Shown here: piece after piece, positions 32,729-41,590 of the stretch | Layout: every line of letters starts with the position of its first letter | Position numbering within the stretch: position 1 is the first letter of the stretch | Source: Pseudoramibacter alactolyticus ATCC 23263 | GTDB taxonomy: Bacteria > Bacillota > Clostridia > Eubacteriales > Eubacteriaceae | Reading direction: 5' to 3' | DNA length: 64,000 nt | NCBI RefSeq assembly: GCF_000185505.1 | Contig: NZ_GL622359.1 | Span: 2,047,367 to 2,111,366, forward strand | Notes under the pieces: model-generated | Database searches by the model: none | The model's input: the letters and a program-made list of their open reading frames with translations, nothing else | Told to the model about the DNA's origin: nothing | Made by a program: the position numbers and the translations under genes

Positions 32729-33709
32729 ATGAAAAGCGAAGTGTATAACCAATCGACTTGTCTGGTTAATGAGGTGGCCTACCGATATTATTACGAAGGG
32801 GAAGCGGTGGCATGCATTGCTCAAAAAATCAACATTTCGCAGTCAACCGTATCGCGATTGTTAAAGCGCGCAGAAAAAGAACAGATCATCACCTTTCAAA
32901 TGGCACAGCCGTCGCTGGAATGCATCCAACTCGCGCGGACCATTCAGCAAAAATACCAATTAATGGACGTGTTGGTGTCGCCGATCGATACGGAGAAAGG
33001 CCAGGTGCCGGATTTAGCCGCGGTTAAAAAACAAGTGGCTTTGGAGGGTGCGCGTTATTTGCAGCGGATGATCACAGACGAGGATATTGTCGGTTTGGCT
33101 TGGGGCGGAACGATGTATCATTTGATCCAATATCTGAATCCCTGCCGGCGCAAGGGAGCCAAGATTGTGACCTTGCATGGCAGCATTGCGGACTGTGATC
33201 CCAAATTGGCGGTGCAGACGCTGGTTAAACGGGCGGCAATGGCCTTTGACGGGCAGAATATTTCGATTAAGCGCAGCGGATTGTTAACCCGGGAAGAAAT
33301 GGATATCCTTCGAAAAACAGATCATTATCGGAAAATTCAGGATATTTTTGGCCGCATCACGATTTCTGTCAGCGGTGTTGGCTCTTTTTATCCGGAAGTG
33401 CGTTCGCTTTTGGCGACCACCCAATATCTGAAAGAAGGCGAATTGCAAACACTGATTCAAAATCAGGCTTATTGTGACATTTTGCTGCGCTTTATTAATT
33501 ACAGCGGGCGCGAATGCGATACGGATTTAAAAGACCGGACGTATTCGATCTCTTTGGATGCTTACCGACGGATCCCGACGAAAATTGTGGTTGCTTCAGG
33601 GACAGAAAAAGTGACTTCAATTCAGGCACTGCTTAATGGTCAGTTGGTTGATGTGTTAATCATTGATCAATTTTTGGCCAAGGGACTGCTGAATCAGTTC
33701 GTCGCATGA
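32729..33709 (+). CDS. SorC-family transcription regulator
   Basis: A 326-residue sugar-responsive regulator. The N-terminal helix-turn-helix is at about residues 15-50 (VAYRYYYEGEAVACIAQKINISQSTVSRLLKRAEKEQII), and the rest is the sugar-isomerase-like effector domain of SorC/DeoR proteins: ARYLQRMITDEDIVGLAWGGTMY, a GSF-type loop and an ending with VDVLIIDQFLAKGLL. Effectors of the family are phosphorylated sugars or polyols; EryD of the erythritol pathway also belongs here. The start at 32729 follows GGGGGAG. Located between the RLP and the second kinase, it is the obvious candidate for the 8-4-8 operators at 31162 and 38567. Confidence 0.9.
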   Translation: MKSEVYNQSTCLVNEVAYRYYYEGEAVACIAQKINISQSTVSRLLKRAEKEQIITFQMAQPSLECIQLARTIQQKYQLMDVLVSPIDTEKGQVPDLAAVKKQVALEGARYLQRMITDEDIVGLAWGGTMYHLIQYLNPCRRKGAKIVTLHGSIADCDPKLAVQTLVKRAAMAFDGQNISIKRSGLLTREEMDILRKTDHYRKIQDIFGRITISVSGVGSFYPEVRSLLATTQYLKEGELQTLIQNQAYCDILLRFINYSGRECDTDLKDRTYSISLDAYRRIPTKIVVASGTEKVTSIQALLNGQLVDVLIIDQFLAKGLLNQFVA

Positions 33710-33720
33710 GCATAGGAAGA

Positions 33721-33758
33721 AAAAACAGGTGTTTCCATTTGGAAACACCTGTTTTTTT
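33721..33758. terminator. Bidirectional terminator
   Basis: AAAAACAGGTGTTTCC / GGAAACACCTGTTTTT with loop ATTT, between the convergent regulator and kinase genes. Confidence 0.9.
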
Positions 33759-33782
33759 GTCATGGGTTTGACCATTTGACCA

Positions 33783-35351
33783 TTAATTGCGGTATTTTTC
33801 CTGATAATCCTTAACGGCATTGAAAGCCTGTCCGGAAAGACCGTGATAAACCTGATGCCACGCCTGATAAGCATCCTCATAACGCTGAGTCGTGTCGGAA
33901 TTGGGTTCATAGTGTCTGGTGACTTTGACCATATGGTCGGCGGCTTCATTAAAGTCGCGATAAACGCCGGCACCGACGGCTGCGACCATGGCACATCCCA
34001 ATGCGGTGGCTTCTTCTTCGGCAACGGTTTCGCAGGGGCGGTTGTAAATATCCGCCTGCATCTGACACCAATAATCGGAACGGGCGATACCGCCGGAAAG
34101 CCGGACCGTCTGATAGTCCGGCACATTGCCGGCCACCATGGCGTCAAGCATATCCCGGGCGTCAAAGCAAATTCCTTCCATCACAGCGCGAACGATATCG
34201 GCACGGGTGTGGGCAAAGGTCATGCCGGTGAGCGTGCCGCGGGCATTGGCTTCATAATGCGGGGTATTGGCGCCCTGCAGATAAGGCAGGAAAAAGAGGC
34301 CGTTGGAGCCGGGCAACGATTTTCGGGCTTCGTGGGTGAGAAAATCATAAACGCTCATACCGATGGTTTGGGCGGCCATATCTTCGGATTTGCAGATTTC
34401 GGTGCGGAACCATTTGAACGCGGACCCGGCGGCGTTGGCCTGACCTTCCATCACGTAGCCGCCGTCCGGCGTGCCGAGCACATAACATTTGCGGTTGGGA
34501 TCGCGCAGAAACTGCATGGATTTGCCGGCGGCGATACCGGCGGTGCCGCCGCAATAATAACCGATGCCTTCTGGAATGCAGCCGTTGGCCAGACAGCCGA
34601 TCTGCTGATCGCCGGTACCCATGACCAGAGGCGTGCCCACGGCCAGTCCGGTTTTCTCGGCCACGTCGGCGGAAACCTCGCCGATGATTTCACCGCAGCG
34701 TTTTAAAGGGGCGAGCTTGCTTTTATCCACATCAAAAGCGTCACAGAGCTTGTCACTGTACTGAAAATCCTGTCCGTTGAGCTGCAGCCAGGGCGTATCG
34801 TCGATATCGTCGTAATAATCTTCGGCGCCGAAGGCTTTGGTCATCAGCCCCATCATGGTGTGAATGCGGACGGCGTTGCCGTAGGCCTCGGGCAGGTGTT
34901 TTTTGACCCACTGCAGTTTGGTGGACGGGTTCACGCCGCCGAGGGGCATGCCGCAAAGATCGTAAAGATCGTCGGTGGTCATGCCGTGATCGGCGAGCAT
35001 GCGCTCCATGGCCGGCATCATCTCTGCACCGCGAAGATCCTGCCAGATGATAATCGGCGTGGTGAAGCCGCCGTTCTTATCGCGGGTGACCATGGTGCAG
35101 CGGAACATATCAAAGCTGACCGCCGCGATTTCCTTTGGATCGACGCCGCTGCTCGCGACAGCCTCTTTGCAGGTGTCATAAAGGGTTTGAATCATCGAAG
35201 GGCCGTCGCATTCAACGCGGCCGACACCGGGATAGATCAGCGGGTTCAGTTTTTGACCATAGCCCATGGCTTCGCCTTCAAAATTAAATACGACGGTTTT
35301 GGTGCTGGTGGTGCCCATGTCGACACCGACAACATATCTTTTTTCAGCCAT
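33783..35351 (-). CDS. Second FGGY-family carbohydrate kinase
   Basis: A 522-residue FGGY kinase, clearly different from the one at 28191. N-terminal VVGVDMGTTSTKTVVFN, FDMFRCTMV, IIIWQDLRGAEM, MGTGDQQIGCLANG, the core LSGGIARSDYWCQMQADIYNRPCE and TALGCAMVAAVG. It lacks the features of true glycerol kinases and resembles xylulokinase, ribulokinase and erythritol-kinase type proteins. AAAGGAG precedes the start. It is the last gene of the operon GlpA-like, GlpB-like, DUF1667, kinase, so it probably makes the polyol phosphate that the GlpA-like dehydrogenase oxidises. EryA/EryB of erythritol catabolism offer a similar kinase plus flavin dehydrogenase pairing. Confidence 0.86.
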   Translation of the reverse strand: MAEKRYVVGVDMGTTSTKTVVFNFEGEAMGYGQKLNPLIYPGVGRVECDGPSMIQTLYDTCKEAVASSGVDPKEIAAVSFDMFRCTMVTRDKNGGFTTPIIIWQDLRGAEMMPAMERMLADHGMTTDDLYDLCGMPLGGVNPSTKLQWVKKHLPEAYGNAVRIHTMMGLMTKAFGAEDYYDDIDDTPWLQLNGQDFQYSDKLCDAFDVDKSKLAPLKRCGEIIGEVSADVAEKTGLAVGTPLVMGTGDQQIGCLANGCIPEGIGYYCGGTAGIAAGKSMQFLRDPNRKCYVLGTPDGGYVMEGQANAAGSAFKWFRTEICKSEDMAAQTIGMSVYDFLTHEARKSLPGSNGLFFLPYLQGANTPHYEANARGTLTGMTFAHTRADIVRAVMEGICFDARDMLDAMVAGNVPDYQTVRLSGGIARSDYWCQMQADIYNRPCETVAEEEATALGCAMVAAVGAGVYRDFNEAADHMVKVTRHYEPNSDTTQRYEDAYQAWHQVYHGLSGQAFNAVKDYQEKYRN

Positions 35352-35403
35352 TTTTGTTCTCCTTTGTCTCTGGGTGACTTGAATGCGCTGGACCGTGCCG
35401 ATG

Positions 35404-35775
35404 CTATATGGCGGCGATATCTTTGGTAGCGACGATATCGACCGAGGTGTGTGCGATGTTTGGCAGAATGATTTGACCTTCGCGAATCGGAGCGCTCACA
35501 CAAATAGGCTGCAGGGACGCCATGCAGGCGCGAATTTTTTCCTTGGGGATTTCGCCGGCGGTTTTCACAGAGACCACCGGCAGCTCGCCGCCCAGCACGC
35601 GAACCGTGCTCGTCACGATGCGCATCGGATGAATGACTTCCGTGCGGGCATAGGCTTCGCCCCGGGGGCAGGTGTTGCCGTGAACGGCGGTAACGATGCC
35701 GCCTTCGATCGTGGCCGTGACCGGACAGCCCAGGGGGCAGCTGATGCAGGTAACGGTTTTTTCTGTCGTTGTCAT
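35404..35775 (-). CDS. DUF1667 cysteine-rich protein
   Basis: A 123-residue protein with four conserved cysteines near the N terminus (CISCPLGCP and NTCPRGEAYA), probably binding an iron-sulfur cluster or metal, followed by the DUF1667 pattern HPMRIVTSTVRVLGGELPVVSVKT. Such proteins regularly accompany GlpA- and GlpB-like flavoproteins in clostridia and are thought to be an electron-transfer subunit of a glycerol-3-phosphate dehydrogenase-type complex. AGGAGG precedes the start, which overlaps the GlpB-like stop by 4 bases. Confidence 0.85.
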   Translation of the reverse strand: MTTTEKTVTCISCPLGCPVTATIEGGIVTAVHGNTCPRGEAYARTEVIHPMRIVTSTVRVLGGELPVVSVKTAGEIPKEKIRACMASLQPICVSAPIREGQIILPNIAHTSVDIVATKDIAAI

Positions 35776-37046
35776 CGTGAACCTCCTGATGCTTTTTCGA
35801 TGGCAATGCGAATGGCCTTCAGATCTTTCGGGAGCCCATCCGCCTTGATCTGGATCTGTTCCATCTCGCCGGGGGCCATGATGCGTTTCTTGCGCCGCCG
35901 GACGCACGCATCGTCAAAATACAGGCAGACGGCGCGATCTTGATAAACATCGCGCACACGGAAACGAATGGTCAGGTGATCCTGGACGCGGGAAGGATCG
36001 ATGTGCATGGGCACGGTGTAAGTGAGGCCTTCGCCGGGGACGACCTCAACCTTGGGCCCGCCGGGGCGAAGCCGGCCGGCGGCAAAGGCTGCAGCGTGGC
36101 GGCCGGCGCCAGCCGCTTCTTCTGAAACGTAATCCACCAAATCGTGAACGTGAAGCACGTTGCCGCAGGCAAAGACGCCGGGGACGCTGGTTTCAAAACT
36201 TTCGTCCACCACGGGACCGTGGTTGCCGGCACCCATGGTGACGCCGATTTTTTCCGAAAGTTCGTTTTCGGGAATGAGCCCGCAGGAGAGCAGGAGCGTG
36301 TCGCAGGCGTAGTTGATTTCTGTGCCCGGGATGGGTTTGAGGCGTTCGTCCACCTGTGCCAGGGTGACGCCTTCCACCCGTTCGCGCCCGCGGATATCGA
36401 TGACGATGTGGCTGAGCTTGAGGGGGATGTCGTAGTCATCCAGGCATTGAACGATGTTGCGCTTGAGGCCGCCGGAAAAGGGCATAAGCTCAGCGACAAC
36501 CTGCACATCAGCGCCTTCGAGGGTCAGGCGTCTGGCCATGATGAGCCCGATGTCGCCGGACCCGAGGATGACCACTTTGCGGCCGGGCATCAGCCCCTCC
36601 ATGTTCACCAGACGCTGAGCTGTGCCGGCGGTATAAATGCCTGCCGGGCGATAGCCCGGGATATTGAGGGCCCCGCGCGGCCGTTCCCGGCAGCCCATGG
36701 CCAAAATCACCGCGCCGGCATCGACGGTAAACAGGCCGTCCGTCCGATTCATGCAGGTGACCTGTCGGCCGGCGCTGATGTCGACGACCATCGTGTTCAG
36801 CAGGACCTCGATTCCCGGCTCATCGGCGATGCGGTCTTCAAAACGCTTGGCATATTCCGGCCCGGTGAGCTCTTCCTTGAAGGTGTGGAGCCCAAAGCCG
36901 TTGTGGATGCATTGATTGAGGATGCCGCCGAGACGCTCATCCCTTTCGACGATGAGAATATCCTTGGCGCCGGCCTGCCAGGCGGCGTCTGCAGCGGCGA
37001 GTCCGGCGGGTCCGCCGCCAATAATCACAATCTGTTTTGCCTTCAT
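35772..37046 (-). CDS. NAD(FAD)-dependent oxidoreductase, GlpB-like partner
   Basis: A 424-residue pyridine-nucleotide-disulfide-type flavoprotein. The FAD loop IVIIGGGPAGLAAA is at residue 5, RLGGILNQCIHNGFG follows, a second dinucleotide loop VVILGSGDIGLIMARRL is in the middle, and the FAD-closing VPGVFACGNVLHVHDLVD is near residue 325. The last 80 residues are an extra C-terminal part. In clostridial gene sets it passes electrons between the GlpA-like subunit and NAD or another acceptor. The start follows GGAGGC at 37046; the frame is open 177 bases further upstream inside the GlpA-like gene, which I reject. Gap to GlpA-like stop: 1 base. Confidence 0.88.
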   Translation of the reverse strand: MKAKQIVIIGGGPAGLAAADAAWQAGAKDILIVERDERLGGILNQCIHNGFGLHTFKEELTGPEYAKRFEDRIADEPGIEVLLNTMVVDISAGRQVTCMNRTDGLFTVDAGAVILAMGCRERPRGALNIPGYRPAGIYTAGTAQRLVNMEGLMPGRKVVILGSGDIGLIMARRLTLEGADVQVVAELMPFSGGLKRNIVQCLDDYDIPLKLSHIVIDIRGRERVEGVTLAQVDERLKPIPGTEINYACDTLLLSCGLIPENELSEKIGVTMGAGNHGPVVDESFETSVPGVFACGNVLHVHDLVDYVSEEAAGAGRHAAAFAAGRLRPGGPKVEVVPGEGLTYTVPMHIDPSRVQDHLTIRFRVRDVYQDRAVCLYFDDACVRRRKKRIMAPGEMEQIQIKADGLPKDLKAIRIAIEKASGGSR

Positions 37047-37047
37047 T

Positions 37048-38499
37048 TTATGCCTCCGCAAATGTTTTGGTGTGTCCGACGAGCATCTGGGAACGGCCGC
37101 CCTTTTTGGTGATGGCTGTGATGGGAATGACCCACTCCTGGGCCAGCAGTGCCATCGTTTTCGGGGTGCAGAACCCGGCCTGGCAGCGGCCCATGCCGGC
37201 GCGGGTGCGGCGTTTGACGGCATCCATTGAACGGGCGCCCAGCGGCCTGTGGATGGCTTCTTTAATCTGCCCTTCTGTGATCATCTCGCAGCGGCAGACG
37301 ATCTGACCAAAGGATGGATCCTCGGCAATTTTAGCGCGCTTCTCCGTATCGCTTAATGCACCGAAGTCTGTGACGCCCTTTCGGGTGGCGATGAAGTTTT
37401 CCTTCGCGCTCAGCTGCATGCGTTCCCGGATCATTTCGGCCAACATCACGCCGATGGCGGGAGAACTGGTGAGTCCCGGCGATTCAATGCCGGCGGCATC
37501 AAAGAAAAACGGTGCGTCGGGCGCCTCTTCGACAATAAATTCGTGATGATCTTCGTGGGCGCGCAGGCCGGCAAAGGAGGTGATAATTTTATTAAGCGGC
37601 AGATCCAGCTTACACAGATGAGCGGTTTCGGCCTTTTCGACCAAAAGATCCAGAATATCCGGGGTGGTGTTGACGCTTTCTTTGTCGTCAACGTCGTTGG
37701 CCGTCGGCCCGACATAAAGATTGCCGTCGATGGTTGGCGCCGTCAGGATGCCCTTGCCCATTTTGCCGGGCAGCGGGAAAACAGAAGCTGTGAAGACGTG
37801 CCCGAGGGCCTTATCGAACAGCAGATATTCCCCTTTGCGCGCGGTGATATGGATTTTTTTCTGACTGACCATGTTGTGAAAGACATCGGCATAAACCCCG
37901 GCTGCGTTGACGATAGCCTTGGTTTCGATAGGCCCCTGGGTGGTTTCCAAATGGTAACCATCCGCCGTCGGCGTGATCTTTGTGACTTCGGTTTCGAATC
38001 GGAAGTCGACACCGTTGACATTGGCGTTTTCGCCCATGGCAATGGCGAGCCCAAAGGGACTGATGACACCGCCGGTGGGTGCATAAAGGGCAGCCACGGT
38101 TTTATCGGTCAGATTGGGTTCCATGGCGAGAACATCATCCCGTTCGAGGATGCGTACGTCGGGCACGCCGTTTTGATGCGCCTGATCCAGCAGCACATCC
38201 AGATGATCGCGCTCTGTCGGGTCCGTGCAAACTACCAGGGCGCCGTTTTGTTTAACGGGAAAATCGAGTTCCTCGGATCTTTGCCACATGAGCCGATTGC
38301 CTTCGACGTTGAGCTTGGCCATCAGGGTGCCGGGCTTGGCATCGAATCCGGAGTGAATAACACCGCTGTTGGCCTTGGATGTGCCGGAGGCGACATCATC
38401 CCCTTTTTCGAGAACACAGATTTTTGCATGGTATCGGGATAATTCTCTGGCGATACAGCAGCCGGTGACACCGGCACCGATGATAACGATATCCAGCAT
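37048..38499 (-). CDS. GlpA-like FAD-dependent glycerol-3-phosphate dehydrogenase family protein
   Basis: A 483-residue flavoprotein. FAD loop DIVIIGAGVTGCCIARELS at the start, GTSKANSGVIHSGFD, NAAGVYAD and SPGLTSSPAIGV follow the DAO/GlpA fold. Residues about 400-455 form a BFD-like [2Fe-2S] domain with cysteines in VCRCEMITEGQI and RCQAGFC. It oxidises a glycerol-3-phosphate-like polyol phosphate to the keto compound. The start at 38499 has GGGAGGTG upstream; a GTG at 38508 is less likely. First gene of the operon, with the shared operator upstream, so its substrate is probably related to that of the RLP rather than glycerol itself. Confidence 0.87.
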   Translation of the reverse strand: MLDIVIIGAGVTGCCIARELSRYHAKICVLEKGDDVASGTSKANSGVIHSGFDAKPGTLMAKLNVEGNRLMWQRSEELDFPVKQNGALVVCTDPTERDHLDVLLDQAHQNGVPDVRILERDDVLAMEPNLTDKTVAALYAPTGGVISPFGLAIAMGENANVNGVDFRFETEVTKITPTADGYHLETTQGPIETKAIVNAAGVYADVFHNMVSQKKIHITARKGEYLLFDKALGHVFTASVFPLPGKMGKGILTAPTIDGNLYVGPTANDVDDKESVNTTPDILDLLVEKAETAHLCKLDLPLNKIITSFAGLRAHEDHHEFIVEEAPDAPFFFDAAGIESPGLTSSPAIGVMLAEMIRERMQLSAKENFIATRKGVTDFGALSDTEKRAKIAEDPSFGQIVCRCEMITEGQIKEAIHRPLGARSMDAVKRRTRAGMGRCQAGFCTPKTMALLAQEWVIPITAITKKGGRSQMLVGHTKTFAEA

Positions 38500-38566
38500 G
38501 ATACACACCTCCCTTATATAAAGTCTTCTTAATTGATATTGTAATCGTAGACGCTTTTAGTTGAAA

Positions 38567-38586
38567 TATCGAAAGATTTTTCAATA
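38567..38586. promoter_or_regulatory. Second copy of the palindromic operator
   Basis: TATCGAAA-GATT-TTTCAATA, one mismatch from the operator at 31162-31181. On the minus strand it is followed directly by TTTCAA-N17-TACAAT (-10 at 38539-38544), so the distance from operator to -10 is 23 bases against 22 at the RLP promoter. The rest of the gap to 38921 is AT-rich and shows no other recognisable element. Confidence 0.6.
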
Positions 38587-38921
38587 GTTTGTTCGGATGA
38601 ATAGGAGCATTAAAGCAGGATCCAACGGTTTTGGAAAGTATATTCGGTCGATTTTTAGGCCGCTATTGGCGATGGCTGAATGGGCGGAATTCATTAATAT
38701 TGCTTACCGGTGATTTTGTGGAGGGTGTATCAGGAAATGACAGTTTAAGTTGCAATAACTTAAAAGAATAATAAATAAATTTAAACTTAATAAGCTACGA
38801 AAATTAAGGTTGAGAAGATGTAAAAGGATTACAATATAAATAAAATAAACTTATACTTCATTGCGAAGGGAGGGTAGAATAAGATTTTGGCAATTTGATG
38901 AGAGACAATGGGGAGGATCAA

Positions 38922-41021
38922 ATGAAACTGCAGAAAATTTCTTACGATATCGTCGATGGCATTGCGGTTATTGCGATGAATTACGCTGAAAACATCAATG
39001 CCATTGATGAGGAAATGGCGGATGAATTGATTTTTTCGTTGGACCAGGCAGAAAAGGATGCCGCTGTTAAAGTGATCGTTTTAAAGGGATTGCCAAAGGC
39101 TTTTTCCGCTGGCGGCGACATCGATTATTTTTATAAACTGATAGAAGCGGGAGATTCCGTCAATATTGATGATTTAAACGTTAAAGTCGATCAGATTGCC
39201 GTGGCGATCAAAAAATCCAGTAAAATGATGATTGCCTCGGTCAGCGGCGCTGCGGCCGGCGCCGGCGCCAGTTTGGCGCTTGCCGCTGATTTTATTGTGT
39301 GCGCAGACAACGCTAAATTTATCATGGCTTTTGTCAATCTCGGATTGGTGCCGGATACGGGCGGCGCGTATCTGCTGGCCAGACAATTGGGTGAAAAACG
39401 TGCGATGGAGCTTTGTGCAACCGGCCGGCCTTTATCGGCTGAAGAAGCCAAAGAGCTGGGGATTGTCTACAAGGTTGTCCCGAAGGAAGCCCTGGATACA
39501 GAAACGATGGCATTAGCCCATCAATTGACAAAGGGGCCGCTGCTGTCCTATAAAAACATTAAGCGTGAAATTTACGCGGCAAGTTTTAACGACTATCAAC
39601 GTTTTCTGGAAGAAGCAGAAGTACCGGCGCAGCATGAATGTGCGGCTTCGGCTGATTTTAAAGAAGGCGTTCGGGCCTTCATAGAAAAACGGAAAGCTCA
39701 GTTTAAGGGGGAAGCGCCAGCGCCGGACAATTGGAAAGCTGCTTACGACGCTAAGTTCATGGATGTCAAAGACGCGGCCGGTTTTATTGAAAGCGGTGAT
39801 GTATTGTGGGTTGGCGCTTTCTGCAACAACCCGATTCAAATGTTGGATGCCCTGGCGGACCGCAAAGATGAATTAGAAAATGTTGAAGTCATCAATTGCC
39901 TGGCCTGCCAGCCGCACCGCTATATGTCCGGAGAATTTAAAGGCCATCTGAACGGGCACTCCTTCTTCTTTGGCCCGGTGGAACGGAAAATGTTTAAAGA
40001 GGGCAATACGGCGGTTAACTCTGTTCATTTCTCCCAGTCCGGACCGGCCATGCGCGATGAGTATCACGTTAACACGCTTTTTGTCGAAGTGTCCGAGCCG
40101 GATGAAGACGGCAATATGTATTATGGGCCTATCGGCGTGGCCTGGGATGGCATGGTGGCGGAATACGCGACGAAAAAAATTGTTCAGATCAATAAGTATC
40201 AAGGGAAAGTCCGTGGCAAGAATAGTTATATCAACGTCAGGAATGTGGACGCCATTTGCCGCTGCGACCATCCGCTGGCCGAACTCAAACAGCCGCCGGT
40301 TACCGAGATCGATGAAAAAATCGCGTCTTATATTGTCCCATATATCAAAGACGGTTGCACACTGCAGGTTGGGCTGGGCGGCATTGCAAATGCAATCGCT
40401 TATTCGCTGGTCGATCGCAAACATATTGGCGTCCACACGGAAATGCTGACAGATTCCATGGCGTATCTTTATAAAAAAGGGGTTATCGACGGCGACCGTG
40501 TGCTCGGCGGTTTCGGTCTGGGGTCTAATGAGGTTTACGATTGGTGCAAATCCGGGGTGCCGGAATTGGGCGACATCAGCTATGTCAACATTCCTTCGGT
40601 GGCCGGGGCAAAGGATAACTTTGTCTCTATCAATTCCTGTTTGATGGTTGATCTGACAGGACAAGTGGGATCAGAATCCATCGGACACAAACAATTTTCG
40701 TGTACCGGCGGGCAGCTCGATTATGTGTTGGCAGCCTCGATTTCCAAAGGTGGACAAAGCTTCCTGTGCTTGAAATCGATCAATGAAAAGAAAGACGGCA
40801 CCGTGAGCTCGACGATCAGTCTCACATTGCCCCCGGGACAGGCCGTGACGACGCCGCGTTCTTGCGTGATGTATGTGGTGACGGAATATGGTGTGGCCGA
40901 TTTGTACAACAAACCCATTAAAGAGCGGGCCAAAGCATTGATCGCGATTGCACACCCGGATTTCAGAGAACAATTGACGAAGGAGGCAAAAGCGGCTGGT
41001 TTGATTCCGGAAGATGAATAA
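38922..41021 (+). CDS. Enoyl-CoA hydratase/isomerase fused to an acetyl-CoA hydrolase/CoA-transferase
   Basis: A 699-residue two-domain enzyme. Residues about 1-250 are a crotonase fold: oxyanion-hole FSAGGDIDYFY and AAGAGASLALAADFIVCAD, then FVNLGLVPDTGGAYLLARQLG, which has Asp where hydratases have Glu. Residues about 265-699 are a family I-type CoA transferase like 4-hydroxybutyrate or acetate CoA transferases: QVGLGGIANAIAYSL, the catalytic Glu in GVHTEMLTDSMAYL, and GGQLDYVLAASISKGG. There is no internal ribosome site at the junction, so the fusion is real. GGGAGG precedes the start at 38922. It diverges from the GlpA-like operon. Substrates are unknown; isomerising or hydrating an acyl-CoA and moving CoA to acetate is plausible. 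Confidence 0.88.
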   Translation: MKLQKISYDIVDGIAVIAMNYAENINAIDEEMADELIFSLDQAEKDAAVKVIVLKGLPKAFSAGGDIDYFYKLIEAGDSVNIDDLNVKVDQIAVAIKKSSKMMIASVSGAAAGAGASLALAADFIVCADNAKFIMAFVNLGLVPDTGGAYLLARQLGEKRAMELCATGRPLSAEEAKELGIVYKVVPKEALDTETMALAHQLTKGPLLSYKNIKREIYAASFNDYQRFLEEAEVPAQHECAASADFKEGVRAFIEKRKAQFKGEAPAPDNWKAAYDAKFMDVKDAAGFIESGDVLWVGAFCNNPIQMLDALADRKDELENVEVINCLACQPHRYMSGEFKGHLNGHSFFFGPVERKMFKEGNTAVNSVHFSQSGPAMRDEYHVNTLFVEVSEPDEDGNMYYGPIGVAWDGMVAEYATKKIVQINKYQGKVRGKNSYINVRNVDAICRCDHPLAELKQPPVTEIDEKIASYIVPYIKDGCTLQVGLGGIANAIAYSLVDRKHIGVHTEMLTDSMAYLYKKGVIDGDRVLGGFGLGSNEVYDWCKSGVPELGDISYVNIPSVAGAKDNFVSINSCLMVDLTGQVGSESIGHKQFSCTGGQLDYVLAASISKGGQSFLCLKSINEKKDGTVSSTISLTLPPGQAVTTPRSCVMYVVTEYGVADLYNKPIKERAKALIAIAHPDFREQLTKEAKAAGLIPEDE

Positions 41022-41024
41022 AAC

Positions 41025-41064
41025 AAAACAGGCGGCGTTACCATTGGTAACGCCGCCTGTTTTT
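41025..41064. terminator. Bidirectional terminator
   Basis: AAAACAGGCGGCGTTACC / GGTAACGCCGCCTGTTTT with loop ATT, between convergent genes. Confidence 0.92.
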
Positions 41065-41065
41065 G

Positions 41066-41506
41066 TCATCCCAGCAGCGTTTCGCCAAACTGATCGAGCA
41101 GATCGTTGACTTCAAGGGCATTCAGGTGATTTCTGACAGCAAAAATCAAAATGGCATCCCGACGGTTTTTGGGATAAAGTACGCCGGCCTGGGCGATTTC
41201 AAGGCCGCGCTGCGTCGCGGTCAGGTCAAGCCGGGCCGCAAGACAAAGCGCGATGATTTTGTCCCGGCCGGGCCGGCGCCGCCCGTTCACCAATTGGTAA
41301 AAGTAGGTGCGCTCAATGCCGCTGCGCGCGATCAGCGTGCGGGGACTCAGCGCGCGCACAGCCGGCAGTGCGGTGTAATAATCGGCAAAGGAGCCGTGCC
41401 CTTCGGCCAGATCGTCCAGATAGGTCTCGAGGGTATCGGTGTGCTGGGCCGACTTTAAAATATCGAGCAGTTCTGCGGTGGGTTTGAATAAAGGCGGTTT
41501 GGACAT
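41066..41506 (-). CDS. HTH-type (XRE-like) DNA-binding protein
   Basis: A 146-residue protein with a lambda-repressor-like helix-turn-helix in its middle: LIARSGIERTYFYQLVNGRRRPGRDKIIALCLAARLDLTATQRGLEIA (about residues 60-105). The N-terminal 50 residues are helical and acidic; the C-terminal part is short. The start at 41506 follows GGAGAT. It is divergent from the membrane-bound protein kinase at 41591, 84 bases away; the pairing suggests that the kinase controls, or is controlled by, this regulator. Function unknown. Confidence 0.72.
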   Translation of the reverse strand: MSKPPLFKPTAELLDILKSAQHTDTLETYLDDLAEGHGSFADYYTALPAVRALSPRTLIARSGIERTYFYQLVNGRRRPGRDKIIALCLAARLDLTATQRGLEIAQAGVLYPKNRRDAILIFAVRNHLNALEVNDLLDQFGETLLG

Positions 41507-41590
41507 GGGCATCTCCTGGTGCTACAATAAAAAGCATTCAGACGGCTGCGCGGCGAAGAAGCGGCTGAAAAAAGAAAACGGGGGATTGCG

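Noticed and set aside
33783..35351. Glycerol kinase GlpK
   Set aside because: The GlpA-like set beside it suggests it, but the sequence lacks the glycerol kinase start and active-site phrases and fits other FGGY kinases better.
38500..38921. A small gene in the AT-rich gap before the CoA-transferase fusion
   Set aside because: No frame with a ribosome site was found; the region reads as promoter and regulatory DNA.
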